Shown: positions 48,064 through 58,429 of the stretch, piece after piece | How positions within the stretch are numbered: the first letter of the stretch is position 1 | Layout of the letters: each line of letters begins with the position of its first letter | Source: Azospirillum fermentarium | GTDB lineage: Bacteria; Pseudomonadota; Alphaproteobacteria; Azospirillales; Azospirillaceae | Assembly (NCBI RefSeq): GCF_025961205.1 | Contig: NZ_JAOQNH010000001.1 | Location: forward strand, 248,001 to 312,000 | Reading direction: 5' to 3' | DNA: 64,000 nucleotides | Notes under the pieces: model-generated | What the model was told of the DNA's origin: nothing | What the model saw: only the letters and a program-made list of their open reading frames with translations | Databases searched by the model: none | Translations under genes and position numbers: made by a program

Positions 48064-48632
48064 CAGACTTGTCCCCCTGAGGCCTTCATGGCGAGTTGCA
48101 ACTTATCGAGCTTCGTGCGGACCGACGTGTCCACCATCCGCGACCCGAACTTCACGATCATCCCGCCAATCAGCGCCGGATCGACCGAAACGTCCACAGC
48201 GATCTTGGCCCCGGCCGACGCCTTCAGCGCATCGGTCACGGCGGCGAGCTGGGCGTCGGTGAGCGGTTTCGCAACCGTCACCTTCGCCGTGGATTCCCCA
48301 CGGCGGCGGGCCAGCTCGGCCAGATAGCCTTCGATCATCCCGGAAAGCGCGAAAAGACGCCGATTCTTCGCGACCAGCCCAATAAACCGCGTGGTGATCT
48401 CCGACGCAGCGGATTTCTCCAGAATCGCGGCCATGGCGCGACCCTGATCCGCTCGGCTGATCACCGGGCTTTGGACGAGGCGGCGTAGGTCGGCGCTCTC
48501 GGCCAGGAGTTGCTTCAGGGCAGACAGATCGCTCGCGACCTGGTCCAGCGCCTGGTTCTCGTCCGCCAGCTCGAACAGCGCCGTGGAGTAACGGGCTGCG
48601 AGTTCGGAAACGCCTGTACCTTCAGATGCCAC
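48063..48632 (-). CDS. atpH: F1 ATP synthase delta subunit
   Basis: Peripheral-stalk subunit (OSCP homologue) of 189 residues that joins the F1 head to the b subunits. The N-terminal helical domain [20 protein letters not shown] and the C-terminal [19 protein letters not shown] with [23 protein letters not shown] are diagnostic. The GTG start at 48632 follows a GAGGGA site. It is the first gene of the F1 operon; F0 genes are not in the window, as expected for Rhodospirillales, where F0 and F1 operons are separate. Confidence 0.96.
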   Translation of the reverse strand: MASEGTGVSELAARYSTALFELADENQALDQVASDLSALKQLLAESADLRRLVQSPVISRADQGRAMAAILEKSAASEITTRFIGLVAKNRRLFALSGMIEGYLAELARRRGESTAKVTVAKPLTDAQLAAVTDALKASAGAKIAVDVSVDPALIGGMIVKFGSRMVDTSVRTKLDKLQLAMKASGGQV

Positions 48633-48725
48633 CTGATCCCTCGAATTGAGTTCGGTAGACGGTGAATTTTCAGGGCCTTAGGAGGTTACCCATCCGCGGC
48701 GGCCCCGGCCGCGAAAGCGAGCGGT

Positions 48726-48754
48726 CCAATATCACAGGATTAGCGTATGTGCAA
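48726..48754 (-). promoter_or_regulatory. possible promoter of the atp operon
   Basis: On the minus strand TTGCAC (48754-48749) and TATTGG (48731-48726) are 17 bases apart, about 95 bases before the atpH start codon. The -10 is poor, so the call is tentative. Confidence 0.35.
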
Positions 48755-48946
48755 CCAAGTCTGGACAATTCCAGTGAGGCTTTTGGACATTCTCCGCCAC
48801 TGGGCCCAGGCGATGAGTAAGAATGCTGTCATTTCGGGCAGGCGGACCATCCGTTGGGCAAGAAATGGCCCGCAATGGTCATACCGCTTGTGACTTTTCC
48901 CGCGCTTTAAGCCCCGCTTAACCGCTGCGGCCCAGTGTCGAGGCAT
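48740..48946 (-). CDS. possible small basic protein
   Basis: An open frame of 68 codons starting MPRHWAAAVKRGLKRGKSHK. It is supported mainly by an AAGGAGAGG ribosome site about eight bases before its ATG. The product would be very basic, with a short hydrophobic middle (MTAFLLIAWAQW). I recognise no family. The stop lies within the possible atp promoter. Codon use is less GC-biased than in neighbouring genes, so it may be chance. It would be transcribed in the same direction as atpH. Confidence 0.3.
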   Translation of the reverse strand: MPRHWAAAVKRGLKRGKSHKRYDHCGPFLAQRMVRLPEMTAFLLIAWAQWRRMSKSLTGIVQTWLHIR

Positions 48947-49002
48947 GGCGGCCTCTCCTTGTGCCGGCCGCGATCCTCTTGTTAACAGTTTGGAATCCCC
49001 CG

Positions 49003-49326
49003 ATGTCCGTCGTTCCCTTCGCCCGCTGCCGCTTTACGCCGGACGACATCGGCCTGTTCCACGACGTGGCGGGGCCGAAGCTGGAACGGGGGCAGTGGAT
49101 GGCGGTGGAACGGGTCAGCGGGCGGGATTTCGACAGCCTTCTGGTGCATATTCCGCGCGGAAACGGCCCTGTCTTCCGCTTTTCCCGCGATTTTCAGGGC
49201 CGATACCACCTGAGCTTCAACGACCGGTCGGGTTGGCAGGCCATCGGGGCGGGGTCCAGTGCGGCCGAATGTCTGGCCATCTGGCGCCCGCGAAGCCGGC
49301 TGGCCGCCCGCTCCGCGGTGTCCTGA
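49003..49326 (+). CDS. hypothetical protein
   Basis: A 107-residue protein starting MSVVPFARCRFTPDDIGLFHDV. The middle (GRDFDSLLVHIPRG, VFRFSRDFQGRYHLSF) looks like a small beta-rich fold; the tail is basic. There is no signal peptide or membrane helix and I do not recognise a family. The ATG at 49003 is chosen over a GTG at 48961 because it gives a compact N-terminus, though the ribosome site is weak. It converges on the chemoreceptor gene 52 bases downstream. Confidence 0.6.
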   Translation: MSVVPFARCRFTPDDIGLFHDVAGPKLERGQWMAVERVSGRDFDSLLVHIPRGNGPVFRFSRDFQGRYHLSFNDRSGWQAIGAGSSAAECLAIWRPRSRLAARSAVS

Positions 49327-49378
49327 CGGCGAAAGGTATAGCGTGCATGGGGTGATTCGCACCCCGAGTCGGCCGCCC

Positions 49379-51415
49379 TCACGCCGCCGTGCCGATGGGG
49401 GTGCGCCCGCGCACCAGAGCGGCGAAGGCACGGGCGAAGTCGGCTTCCACGGCCCCGCTCGCCTCGAACTTCACATGCAGCCGGCCCTGGGTGTTGGACA
49501 GCACACGGGCCGGCAGGGTCATGGACACCCCGTCGATGCGCACCGAAACCATCTGGCCGGCAGCGATGGACGCCGGCATTCCCTCGACCGTCGCCCCGCC
49601 TTCCGAAAGGTTGCCGATGCGGCCCGGCTGGTCGTTCACCCGGCACCCCACGTCCAGGGCGTAGCGGGGCTTGCGCCGCCGGTCCACGTCGCTGGTGGAG
49701 GTGCGGACGATGCGCACCAGCACCTCGCGCAGGGAATCGATGTTGGACGCCATGTCGCCGGCCACCGTCTGCACGTCGCGGGCGCGGCTGCCGGTGGAAT
49801 CCGCCTCGGCCGACACCCGCGTGATGCTGTCGGCCACGGCCTGGGCGGCCTGGCTGGTTTCGCCGACGGTGCGGGAGATTTCGCTGGTGGCGGCGGCCTG
49901 CTCCTCGATGGCGGTGGCGATGGAGGTTGAGATCTGATCCATCTCGTGGATGGTGCGGACGATCTCCTCCACCGCGCGCACGGCGGCCCCGGTGACGTTC
50001 TGGATCTCGCCGATCTGGCGGGCGATCTCTTCGGTGGAGTTGGAGGTCTGGTTGGACAGGTTCTTGACCTCCGACGCCACCACGGCGAAGCCCTTGCCGG
50101 CATCGCCGGCGCGGGCCGCTTCGATGGTGGCGTTCAGCGCCAGCAGGTTGGTTTGCGCGGCGATGCCGTTGATCAGGCCCGCCACCTCGCCGATGCGGTC
50201 CACCGCCTGGGTCAGCGACTGGATGGTGCCGGTGGCGGATTCGGCGGCGGTCACGGCCTTGCGGTTGATGGTGCTGGCGTGGGTGACGCGCTGGCTGATC
50301 TCGCCGATGGAGGCGGTGAGCTGTTCGGTCGCCGCCGCCACCGTCTGGGCGTTGCCCAGCGCCTGCTGGGCCGAGGCCGCCACGGCCTGGGCGTTTTCCG
50401 ACACCGCCTCCGCCGAGTGCGACATGGCCTGGGCGTTGCGGTTCATCTGGTGGGTGCGGTCGGCCACCTGCTCCACCGCCGCGCGGGTTTCGCGCTCCAC
50501 GGTCTGCGCCATGGTTTCCAGGGCCTGGCGGCGCTCCTTGATACCCCGTTCGCGCAAGCCTTCCTGTTCCGCCCGCAGCCGTTCATTGTCGCGGGCCGAG
50601 GCGCGGAACACCCGCAGCGCTTCGGCCATGGTGCCGATCTCGTCCCGGCGGCCGTGGAACCCGACCTCCACCGACAGGTCGCCCTGGGCCAGAACCCCCA
50701 TCACCCCGCCGATGCGGCGCAAGGGCGCCACCACCTGGACCTGGACCAGCACCACCACCAGACCGGCCACCACCAGCACGACGACGAAAGCCGCCTCCAC
50801 CGTCAGCTTGATTCCCTCGCTCAACCGGTGGCTTTCAGCCACCGCCGATCGCAGCCGTGCGGTCTGCTCTTCGGTTTCCTTGTCAACGAAGCGGGTCAGA
50901 GCCTTCACCGCCTCATCCAGCGCCTCGGCGTTCTCGTCCAGTTCCTTCATCACCAGATTGCCCTTTTCCGGGCCGCCGGCGATGTAGGCGTCGGCCATGC
51001 GGCGGCCGCCGGCATAGAAGGGTGTGAAGGCGGTGCGCACCGCGTCGATGCCGCCCACCACCTCGTCCAGGCCGAGGGCGGTGGCCAACCGGCGCGCTTC
51101 CAAGGTGTCGGTTTCGAACCGCGCGGCATACTCCGCCGCCTTTTGCAACCCGTCGTCCAGCCCGTCCTTGCCCTGGGTCGCCGACACGTCGGTCAGCCAC
51201 TGCTGCACCTGCACCACGTCGTAGCGGACGGCGTCGATGCGGTCGCCCAGCGGCATCACCTGCCCCAACGCCCGTTCGGAGATGGCGGACATGGCGGTGA
51301 GCTGATGGTCCGAGCGGTTCACGTCCCGCAAAATCAGGATAAAGGCCACAACAAAAGAAAGAACGATCAGGGCCAGCACGGCCCCGATCTTCGTGCGGAT
51401 CGACAAGGATGACAT
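49379..51415 (-). CDS. methyl-accepting chemotaxis protein with C-terminal PilZ domain
   Basis: A 678-residue chemoreceptor. Order: transmembrane helix at about 9-30, helical periplasmic sensor to about 185, second membrane helix at about 188-210 ([19 protein letters not shown]), HAMP domain at about 210-265, and a signalling domain at about 330-570. Its hairpin tip is [26 protein letters not shown] in part, which contacts CheA and CheW. Residues about 580-678 form a PilZ domain with the c-di-GMP motif RRKPR (RxxxR) and NLSEGG (N/DxSxxG). Tlp1 of Azospirillum brasilense, an energy-taxis receptor, has the same layout. Cyclic-di-GMP should therefore tune its signalling. The start at 51415 ([11 protein letters not shown]) is chosen at the first membrane helix; the frame is open 100 codons further upstream. 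The ribosome site is weak. Confidence 0.92.
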   Translation of the reverse strand: MSSLSIRTKIGAVLALIVLSFVVAFILILRDVNRSDHQLTAMSAISERALGQVMPLGDRIDAVRYDVVQVQQWLTDVSATQGKDGLDDGLQKAAEYAARFETDTLEARRLATALGLDEVVGGIDAVRTAFTPFYAGGRRMADAYIAGGPEKGNLVMKELDENAEALDEAVKALTRFVDKETEEQTARLRSAVAESHRLSEGIKLTVEAAFVVVLVVAGLVVVLVQVQVVAPLRRIGGVMGVLAQGDLSVEVGFHGRRDEIGTMAEALRVFRASARDNERLRAEQEGLRERGIKERRQALETMAQTVERETRAAVEQVADRTHQMNRNAQAMSHSAEAVSENAQAVAASAQQALGNAQTVAAATEQLTASIGEISQRVTHASTINRKAVTAAESATGTIQSLTQAVDRIGEVAGLINGIAAQTNLLALNATIEAARAGDAGKGFAVVASEVKNLSNQTSNSTEEIARQIGEIQNVTGAAVRAVEEIVRTIHEMDQISTSIATAIEEQAAATSEISRTVGETSQAAQAVADSITRVSAEADSTGSRARDVQTVAGDMASNIDSLREVLVRIVRTSTSDVDRRRKPRYALDVGCRVNDQPGRIGNLSEGGATVEGMPASIAAGQMVSVRIDGVSMTLPARVLSNTQGRLHVKFEASGAVEADFARAFAALVRGRTPIGTAA

Positions 51416-51581
51416 GGCGGTTGTTCCGGCGGCTGATGCGCAAACCCCCGCGCCGGCCCGGCGCAGGAAAACAGATGCGGCATACAACGCTGGAACGACG
51501 CAATCATCAACACACAAATGATGATGCGCCCCTCTGCTGCGGCCAGATGGCGCATTCAGGGGCGCCGCCACAAGAAAATCC

Positions 51582-51770
51582 CTATCGGTCTTGCTGGTAT
51601 CCCTGATTGGTCGTGTTCTGATGAATATTCCCTTGGCGCCCTTGTTCCGACAGATTGTTATCTTCTTGATGATTCTTCTTATCAACGGCAGCGTCATTTG
51701 GGACATGATCGCCACCGGGGCCTTTGGGACTGCGCCCGGCGGGGGGAACGGGGGGAATGTGGCGGGTCAT
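51582..51770 (-). CDS. small hydrophilic protein ending NQGYQQDR
   Basis: A 62-residue protein beginning [19 protein letters not shown] and ending [16 protein letters not shown]. It is rich in Asn, Gln, Asp and Gly, with no hydrophobic segment, and is likely disordered. Small alphaproteobacterial proteins with the same Pro-rich start and GNI-QNTTN-GYQQDR ending are familiar to me as an uncharacterised conserved group. An AAGGGAG ribosome site lies six bases before the ATG. It lies between priA and the chemoreceptor on the same strand. The remainder of the 51416-51858 gap holds no gene I can support. Confidence 0.6.
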   Translation of the reverse strand: MTRHIPPVPPAGRSPKGPGGDHVPNDAAVDKKNHQEDNNLSEQGRQGNIHQNTTNQGYQQDR

Positions 51771-51858
51771 GGGGGTCTCCCTTGCAACGTGGGGCATGAC
51801 ACCACAACAGATTTACACGGGTATGCGGTTCCCAGCGACTCGCCACAAAAAGCGCCTC

Positions 51859-54066
51859 TTACAAAAAGCTCTGCGGGTCCACGTCCACCTGTACCCGCAC
51901 CGCCGCCGGCACCTCCACCCGCTCCAGCCATTGGGCGATCAGCGGCTGCACCGCCACCCCGCGCGGCGCCTTCATCAGCAGCCGGCGGCGGTGGCGTCCG
52001 CGCAACAGCGACAGCGGCGCCGGCGCCGGCCCCAGCACCGCCACCGTCTCGCTGCGCGGCGCCGCCCGGCCCAGCGCCAGCGCCACCCGGTCCACCAGTC
52101 CCTCGTCCTCCCCCGACACGATGAGCGCGGCCAGCCGGCCGAAGGGGGGCATGGCGGCGTCCTGGCGCATCTCGGCTTCCAGCGCATAAAAGCCGTCGCG
52201 GTCGTGGGCCTTCAACGCCTGCATCACCGGGTGTTCGGGCATGTAGGTCTGCAGGAACACGGTGCCGGGCCGGTCGCCGCGCCCGGCGCGCCCCGCCACC
52301 TGATGCAGAAGCTGGAAGGTGCGTTCGCCCGCGCGCAGGTCGCCGCCGGCCAGCCCCAGATCGGAATCCACCACCCCCACCAGGGTCAGCATGGGGAAAT
52401 GGTGGCCCTTGGCCATCACCTGGGTGCCGATGATGATGTCCAGCTCATGGTCGGCGATGCGGCGCACCATCTCCTGAATGGCGTGCGGGCCGGTCAGGGT
52501 GTCCGACGCCATGATGGCGGAGCGGGCGTCGGGGAACAGTTCCGCCACCTCTTCCGCCACCCGCTCCACGCCGGGGCCGCAGGCGGCGAGGCTGCCCGCC
52601 TCCCCGCATTCGGGGCAGGCTTCGGGCACCGGCTGCGACAGGCCGCAGTGGTGGCATTGCAGCTTGCGCGCCAAACGGTGTTCCACCAGCCACGCAGTGC
52701 AGTTGGGGCAGCGCAGCCGGTGGCCGCAGGCCCGGCACAGGGTCAACGGCGCATACCCCCGGCGGTTCAGGAACAGCATGGCCTGCTCGCCGTCGGCCAG
52801 GGTGGCGGTCAGGGCGTCGCGCAGGCTGGGGGCCAGCCAGTGGCGGGCCGGGGGCCGGTCGCGGCGCAGGTCGATCAGCGTCACCCCCGGCAGCACCGCC
52901 CCCCCGTGGCGCCCCGGCAGGTGAATGCGGGTGTAGCGCCCGGAATCGGCGTTGACCTGGGTTTCCAGCGCCGGAGTGGCCGACACCAGCACCACCGGGA
53001 TCTGCCCCAGATGCGCCCGCGTCACCGCCATGTCGCGGGCGTGATAGATGGAGCCGTCCTCCTGTTTGTACGCCTGATCGTGCTCCTCATCGACGATGAT
53101 GAGGCCAAGGTCGGCATAGGGCAGGAACAGGGCCGAGCGCGCGCCCACCACCACCTTGGCCGAACCGTCGGCCACCGCCCGCCACGTGGCGCGGCGCTGG
53201 CCGCCGGTCAGGTCGGAATGCCATTCGGCGGGCCGCGCGCCGAAGCGGCGGGCGAACCGCTCCAGCCCCTGGGCCGAGAGGGAGATTTCCGGCAGCAGGA
53301 TCAGCGCCTGCCGCCCGGCGGCCAGACAGGCGGCAATGGCCTCGTAATAGACCTCGGTCTTGCCCGATCCGGTCACCCCGTCCAGCAGCACGGTGGCGTA
53401 GGTGCCGGCACCGACCCGCGCGCGCAGATCCTGGGCCGCCGCCTCCTGCTCCGGCGACAGGGTGGGGCCCGCGCGGGTGGCATCGGGGGCGGCGATGCGG
53501 GGGGGCGGGAGAAGCTGGGGCACCAGCAGCCCGGCCTCCACCAGCCCGCGCACGACGGTCACGCCGCACCCGGCCTCTTCCGCCAGATCGGCGGCGGAAC
53601 GGGGGGGGCCGCCGTCCGCCAGCAGCGCCAGCACCCGGCGGCGGGCGTCGGTGGTCTTGAACCCCGGCGGCGGCTCCGCCCCGCTGGCGTGATAGGCCAG
53701 CGTGGCCCGCGGCGGCTCCAGCGCCGCCGGCACGCTGACCGCCATGCGCAGCACCTGCCCCGGCGGGGTCATGGTGTAGGCGGCCACCCACTCGATGAAG
53801 CGGCGCTGCACGTCCGGCATGGGCGGCACGTCGAACCGGCGGACCACCGGCTTCAGCCGCCCGCCGTCCACCACGCCCGCCCCCGGGCCCCACACCACGC
53901 CGATCACCCGGCGGGGGCCGAGGGGAACCTCCACGTAATCGCCCGGTGCCAGCGCCATGCCATCGGGCACGCGGTAGTCATACGCTTCACGCAAGGGTAA
54001 TGGCAGCAGCACCGCCACGCGGGCCGCTTCCGTTTCCAGGCCGGACCTAGTAAGGAGTGTGTCCAT
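51859..54066 (-). CDS. priA: primosomal protein N', replication restart helicase
   Basis: Superfamily 2 DNA helicase of 735 residues that reloads the replisome at stalled forks. The N-terminal DNA-binding part has [23 protein letters not shown] in pieces. The helicase core has Walker [14 protein letters not shown], the DEEH box ([13 protein letters not shown]) and [12 protein letters not shown]. Zinc-binding cysteines lie between the helicase lobes: [13 protein letters not shown] and [18 protein letters not shown]. Length is close to the family norm. It diverges from the transaldolase-family gene 85 bases away. Confidence 0.96.
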   Translation of the reverse strand: MDTLLTRSGLETEAARVAVLLPLPLREAYDYRVPDGMALAPGDYVEVPLGPRRVIGVVWGPGAGVVDGGRLKPVVRRFDVPPMPDVQRRFIEWVAAYTMTPPGQVLRMAVSVPAALEPPRATLAYHASGAEPPPGFKTTDARRRVLALLADGGPPRSAADLAEEAGCGVTVVRGLVEAGLLVPQLLPPPRIAAPDATRAGPTLSPEQEAAAQDLRARVGAGTYATVLLDGVTGSGKTEVYYEAIAACLAAGRQALILLPEISLSAQGLERFARRFGARPAEWHSDLTGGQRRATWRAVADGSAKVVVGARSALFLPYADLGLIIVDEEHDQAYKQEDGSIYHARDMAVTRAHLGQIPVVLVSATPALETQVNADSGRYTRIHLPGRHGGAVLPGVTLIDLRRDRPPARHWLAPSLRDALTATLADGEQAMLFLNRRGYAPLTLCRACGHRLRCPNCTAWLVEHRLARKLQCHHCGLSQPVPEACPECGEAGSLAACGPGVERVAEEVAELFPDARSAIMASDTLTGPHAIQEMVRRIADHELDIIIGTQVMAKGHHFPMLTLVGVVDSDLGLAGGDLRAGERTFQLLHQVAGRAGRGDRPGTVFLQTYMPEHPVMQALKAHDRDGFYALEAEMRQDAAMPPFGRLAALIVSGEDEGLVDRVALALGRAAPRSETVAVLGPAPAPLSLLRGRHRRRLLMKAPRGVAVQPLIAQWLERVEVPAAVRVQVDVDPQSFL

Positions 54067-54151
54067 GGGCTACAGTGCCCCGCGGAAAATGGCCGCGGCA
54101 CCCTGCACCCGCACCGACGCTTTCGGCCCTGCTATCAATGGACCCGATCCC

Positions 54152-54808
54152 ATGAAGTTCTTCGTTGACACCGCCGACATCGCCGAAATCCGTGAAATGG
54201 CCGACACCGGCCTGCTGGACGGTGTTACCACCAACCCCTCCCTGATCGCCAAGTCCGGGCGCAAGTTCCTGGATCTGGTGGCGGAAATCTGCGAGGTGGT
54301 CAACGGCCCGGTCAGCGCCGAGGTGGCTTCCACCGATTTCGAAACCATGCTGGCCGAAGCCCACCACATCGCCAAGATCTCCCACCGCGTGGCGGTGAAG
54401 GTGCCGCTGACCCCGGCGGGGCTGAAGGTCTGCAAGATCCTGTCGTCGGAAGGCACCATGGTCAACGTGACCCTGTGCTTCTCCCCGGCGCAGGCGATCC
54501 TGGCGGCCAAGGCCGGCGCGTCCTTCGTGTCCCCGTTCGTGGGCCGTCTGGACGACATCGGCCAGGACGGCATGGGCATCATCACCGATATCTGTGAGAT
54601 CTATAACAACTATCCGGCGTTCAAGACCGAGGTGCTGGTGGCGTCCATCCGCAACCCCATGCACATCGTCAAGGCCGCCCGCCTGGGTGCCGACGTCATC
54701 ACCGCCCCGACGTCGGTGCTGCGCCAGCTGTTCAACCACCCGCTGACCGACAAGGGTCTGGCCCAGTTCGTCGAGGACTGGAAGAAGACCGGCCAGTCGA
54801 TCCTGTAA
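54152..54808 (+). CDS. fsa: transaldolase / fructose-6-phosphate aldolase family enzyme
   Basis: A 218-residue class I aldolase of the small transaldolase (TalC/FSA) subfamily in the sugar-phosphate pathways. The N-terminal [29 protein letters not shown], the Schiff-base Lys in [28 protein letters not shown] and SPFVGRLDD are diagnostic. True transaldolase and FSA activity differ by a few residues and cannot be separated with certainty here; many alphaproteobacterial members act as transaldolase. The ATG at 54152 opens the family N-terminus, although the frame is open from 54059. DUF484 follows after 23 bases. Confidence 0.93.
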   Translation: MKFFVDTADIAEIREMADTGLLDGVTTNPSLIAKSGRKFLDLVAEICEVVNGPVSAEVASTDFETMLAEAHHIAKISHRVAVKVPLTPAGLKVCKILSSEGTMVNVTLCFSPAQAILAAKAGASFVSPFVGRLDDIGQDGMGIITDICEIYNNYPAFKTEVLVASIRNPMHIVKAARLGADVITAPTSVLRQLFNHPLTDKGLAQFVEDWKKTGQSIL

Positions 54809-54831
54809 CCACACCGGGGACGCACACCCCA

Positions 54832-55539
54832 ATGGGCCACACCACCGGACATCCCCCGTCCCTCCCCACGGAGGAGGAGGTCAGCGCCTATCTCAGGGCG
54901 CATCCGGACTTCCTGGCCCGTCATGCCGAGCTGGTCCACCACCTGATCCTGCCGCCCCCCGACCGGGGCGGGGGCAACGTGGTGGACCTGCAGGGCTTCA
55001 TGCTGGGGCGCCTGCGGGACGAGGTGCGGGCGCTGAAAGAGCAGCACCGCGCGCTGATCGCCACCGCACGCGCCAACATGAACAGCCAGAACCGCATCCA
55101 CGCCGCGGTGCTGGTTCTGCTCGATGCCCCCAGCTTTCCCCGCTTCGTCCAGACCGTCACCACCGATCTGGCGGTGATCCTGGGGGTGGATGTGGCGTCG
55201 CTGGTGATCGAAACCAACGGCCCGGCGCCACCGTCCGGGTCGGGGGTCATCCCGGCGGCCCCCGGCACCGTGGCCCGCCTGTTGGGCCGGCGGGACGTTG
55301 TTCTGCTGTCCGACACCCCCGGCACGCCCGACATCTTCGGCCCCGGCGCCGGTCTGGTGCGCTCGCAAGCCCTGATCCGGGTGCAGGTGACGCCGGAAAC
55401 GCCGCCCGGCCTTCTCGCCTTCGGGGCACGCGATCCGGTGCTGTTTCATGAAAGCCAGGCCACCGAACTGATCGGCTTCCTTGCCCGCGTGGTGGAACGC
55501 TGCCTGAGGGCATGGCTGGACCTGCCGGACGACGATTAG
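54832..55539 (+). CDS. DUF484 family protein
   Basis: A 235-residue cytoplasmic protein. The N-terminal EEEVSAYLRAHPDFLARHAELVHHL, with VVDLQGFMLGRLRDEVRAL after it, is the DUF484 signature; a GAF-like domain follows (about 85-235). DUF484 genes are usually next to xerC recombinase genes, but here a MarC gene follows instead. The function is unknown; a signalling or ligand-binding role is suggested by the GAF-like fold. Confidence 0.88.
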   Translation: MGHTTGHPPSLPTEEEVSAYLRAHPDFLARHAELVHHLILPPPDRGGGNVVDLQGFMLGRLRDEVRALKEQHRALIATARANMNSQNRIHAAVLVLLDAPSFPRFVQTVTTDLAVILGVDVASLVIETNGPAPPSGSGVIPAAPGTVARLLGRRDVVLLSDTPGTPDIFGPGAGLVRSQALIRVQVTPETPPGLLAFGARDPVLFHESQATELIGFLARVVERCLRAWLDLPDDD

Positions 55540-55591
55540 GCCGGCGCCGTCTTCATCCGCCGTCTTATCCTTTGAAAAATTCGGGGTGTCC

Positions 55592-56218
55592 ATGGACGCG
55601 TTCGTCAGCGCGCTCGTCGTGTTCCTGGTGGTCATCGATCCGCCGGGGCTGGTACCGATCTTCATCGCCCTGACCCAAGGGTTCGACGCCCGCCGCAAGC
55701 GTCTGATCGCGCTGCGCGGCACGGCGCTGAGCTTGGCGGTGATCGTGTTCTTCGCCTATTTCGGCGAAATGGTGCTGGACGCGCTGTCCATCGGCATGGC
55801 GGCGTTCCGCATCTCGGGCGGGGCGCTGCTGTTCTGGATCGCGTTCGAGATGCTGTTCGAACGCCGCGCCGACCGCAAGGAAAGCACCGCCGACGAGGCC
55901 CGGTCGGAGGAAGAGGCCCACGACCTGTCGGTCTTCCCCCTGGCGGTGCCGCTGATCGCCGGGCCGGGGGCCATCACCTCCACCCTGCTGCTGATGGACC
56001 GTTACGGCACCGGAATCGCCGGGCAAATGTCGGTTCTTTTCGCTGCCGGAACGGTGATCGCCGGGCTGGCGGTGATCCTGATGCTGGCCGACACCGTGCG
56101 CCGCCTCTTGGGGCGGACCATCATCAACACCGTCACCCGCGTGCTGGGCATCGTGCTGGCCGCACTGGCGGCGCAGACGGTGATTTCCGGCATCACCGCC
56201 ATCTATCCGCCGGGATAA
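55592..56218 (+). CDS. MarC family integral membrane protein
   Basis: A 208-residue inner-membrane protein of the MarC/UPF0056 family with six predicted helices. Diagnostic segments are FLVVIDPPGLVPIFIALTQG near the N-terminus and FPLAVPLIAGPGAITSTLLLM in the middle, plus the last helix RVLGIVLAALAAQTVISGI. A charged cytoplasmic loop (about 95-115) is rich in Glu and Arg. The molecular function of the family is not established; an old link to antibiotic resistance has not held up. The ATG at 55592 is preferred to the GTG two codons earlier. Confidence 0.92.
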   Translation: MDAFVSALVVFLVVIDPPGLVPIFIALTQGFDARRKRLIALRGTALSLAVIVFFAYFGEMVLDALSIGMAAFRISGGALLFWIAFEMLFERRADRKESTADEARSEEEAHDLSVFPLAVPLIAGPGAITSTLLLMDRYGTGIAGQMSVLFAAGTVIAGLAVILMLADTVRRLLGRTIINTVTRVLGIVLAALAAQTVISGITAIYPPG

Positions 56219-56238
56219 ACGGGCTACCGCCCGGACCC

Positions 56239-56338
56239 GTTTGGGGCGATGCCCCAAACCCCCTTTTCTTTTCCCGATAGGAAAGGGGGGAGGTTTGGAG
56301 GCTCAGCCTCCAAGCGGGGCCGGGGCGGCAGCCCCGCT
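56239..56338. repeat. cluster of hairpins between marC-like gene and a secreted-protein gene
   Basis: 56239-56259: perfect 9-base arms GTTTGGGGC/GCCCCAAAC. About 56260-56291: imperfect pairing of CCCCTTTTC with GGAAAGGGG. 56295-56313: arms TTGGAGGCT/AGCCTCCAA around a single base. 56313-56338: arms AGCGGGGC/GCCCCGCT. The genes on both sides converge on it, so it may end both transcripts, but it is far longer than a terminator needs to be. Confidence 0.65.
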
Positions 56339-56348
56339 GTTCTCCGCT

Positions 56349-56825
56349 TTACTTCTCCGGCACGTCCGTCCCGCTGCAATACTCCCACGCGCTGCCGTGC
56401 AGCCCGAAGAACAGGGCCACCGGCTTGGCGCCGGAACGGTCGATCACCACCCGGAACCGTTCGCCGGTGCAGGCCCCGGCAGGCTGGTTCTTGTACGGCA
56501 CCGCCACATTCTTGGACGTCAGGCAGGCGTTGGACACCTTGGGCGCCGGGCCGGCGGTGACCGGCTTGCCGTTCAGCACCATGTAGTAATTCTTGGCCGC
56601 CCCGCCCTGCACCGTGGCCTTGATCTCGATCTTGCCGAAGCGGGAGCGGTACATGCCGGTGTCCTGCTCCCCGTCGGGGGTGCCGGACGGGATGGGGCGG
56701 AAGGAGATGGCGGCGCACTTGGGCGGTTCCTTGCCCGCCGCCGCGGCCGCCGGCTGCGGCGCCAGAACCGCCGCCGCACCGGCCACCATCACCGCCCCGA
56801 TCACCGCAGACGCAGAAAATGCCAT
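56349..56825 (-). CDS. secreted protein of unknown function with four cysteines
   Basis: A 158-residue precursor with a signal peptide (MAFSASAVIGAVMVAGAAAV, cleavage near AAAAA-GK at about residue 32). The mature part has four Cys (PPKCAA, NACLTS, GACTGE, EYCSGT), probably two disulfides, and a beta-rich pattern (RFGKIEIKATVQGG, RFRVVIDRSGAKPVALFFGLHG in pieces). I do not recognise the family. The ATG at 56825 has a GGGGA ribosome site; a longer reading is unsupported. It is upstream of no obvious partner and follows the thioesterase gene on the same strand after 77 bases. Confidence 0.75.
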   Translation of the reverse strand: MAFSASAVIGAVMVAGAAAVLAPQPAAAAAGKEPPKCAAISFRPIPSGTPDGEQDTGMYRSRFGKIEIKATVQGGAAKNYYMVLNGKPVTAGPAPKVSNACLTSKNVAVPYKNQPAGACTGERFRVVIDRSGAKPVALFFGLHGSAWEYCSGTDVPEK

Positions 56826-56902
56826 GGCTTTTCCCCGGTTAAGATTTATTCCCAGGGGGGAGTATCGCCCATGGCCCGGCAAAGACAACCCAAACGTTTG
56901 TC

Positions 56903-57340
56903 TCAGGCCGCCACGCCGATGCAGGTCTGCTGCATGGCGGCGACCAGGGATTCCTTACCGCCGTCGCGCATGAACACCTCCACCGCCGTGACCGACAGGG
57001 TACGGCCCGATTTCAGCACCCGGCCGCGGGCGATCATCACCTCCCCCTTGGCCGGCGACATCAGATTGACCTTGAACTCCACCGCCAGCACCTCCGTCCC
57101 CGCCGGCATCAGGGAATAGGCGGCGTAGCCCCCGGCGTTGTCGGCCAGCATCGCCACCACGCCGGCCTGGAAGAACCCGTGCTGCTGCGTCAGGTCGCGG
57201 CGGAACGGCAGGTGCATTTCGCAAAAGCCCGGCTCCAGCCGTTCGATGGTCATGCCCAGCGCCGACACGATGGGCTGGGCGGCAAGACTGGCGCGGCAGC
57301 GCGCCTCCCACTCGGGATCACGGGGCTGAAAGTCGCTCAT
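56903..57340 (-). CDS. PaaI-family hotdog thioesterase
   Basis: A 145-residue acyl-CoA thioesterase-like protein with a single hotdog fold. Landmarks are the MHLPFRRDLTQQHGFFQAGVVAMLADNAGG segment (in pieces), where HGFFQAG...D/N is the active-site helix, and VEFKVNLMSPAKGEVMIARGRVLKSGRTLSV. The start at 57340 (MSDFQPRDPEWEAR) is the natural N-terminus. It lies 65 bases after thiG on the same strand, in the place where thiE would often be, but it shows no resemblance to ThiE. Substrate unknown. Confidence 0.88.
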   Translation of the reverse strand: MSDFQPRDPEWEARCRASLAAQPIVSALGMTIERLEPGFCEMHLPFRRDLTQQHGFFQAGVVAMLADNAGGYAAYSLMPAGTEVLAVEFKVNLMSPAKGEVMIARGRVLKSGRTLSVTAVEVFMRDGGKESLVAAMQQTCIGVAA

Positions 57341-57405
57341 GGGGCGGGGGCGTCCTGGCTGGTGGTCCATACGGAAACGGATGGTCGCATCCCCTCCCCC
57401 GCCGA

Positions 57406-58425
<1,020 letters not shown>

Positions 58426-58429
<4 letters not shown>

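Noticed and set aside
51591..52124. Plus-strand frame with a hydrophobic start opposite the small hydrophilic gene and priA end
   Set aside because: It overlaps the 3' end of priA, and its second half is Pro/Ala shadow sequence; the minus-strand frame has the better ribosome site.
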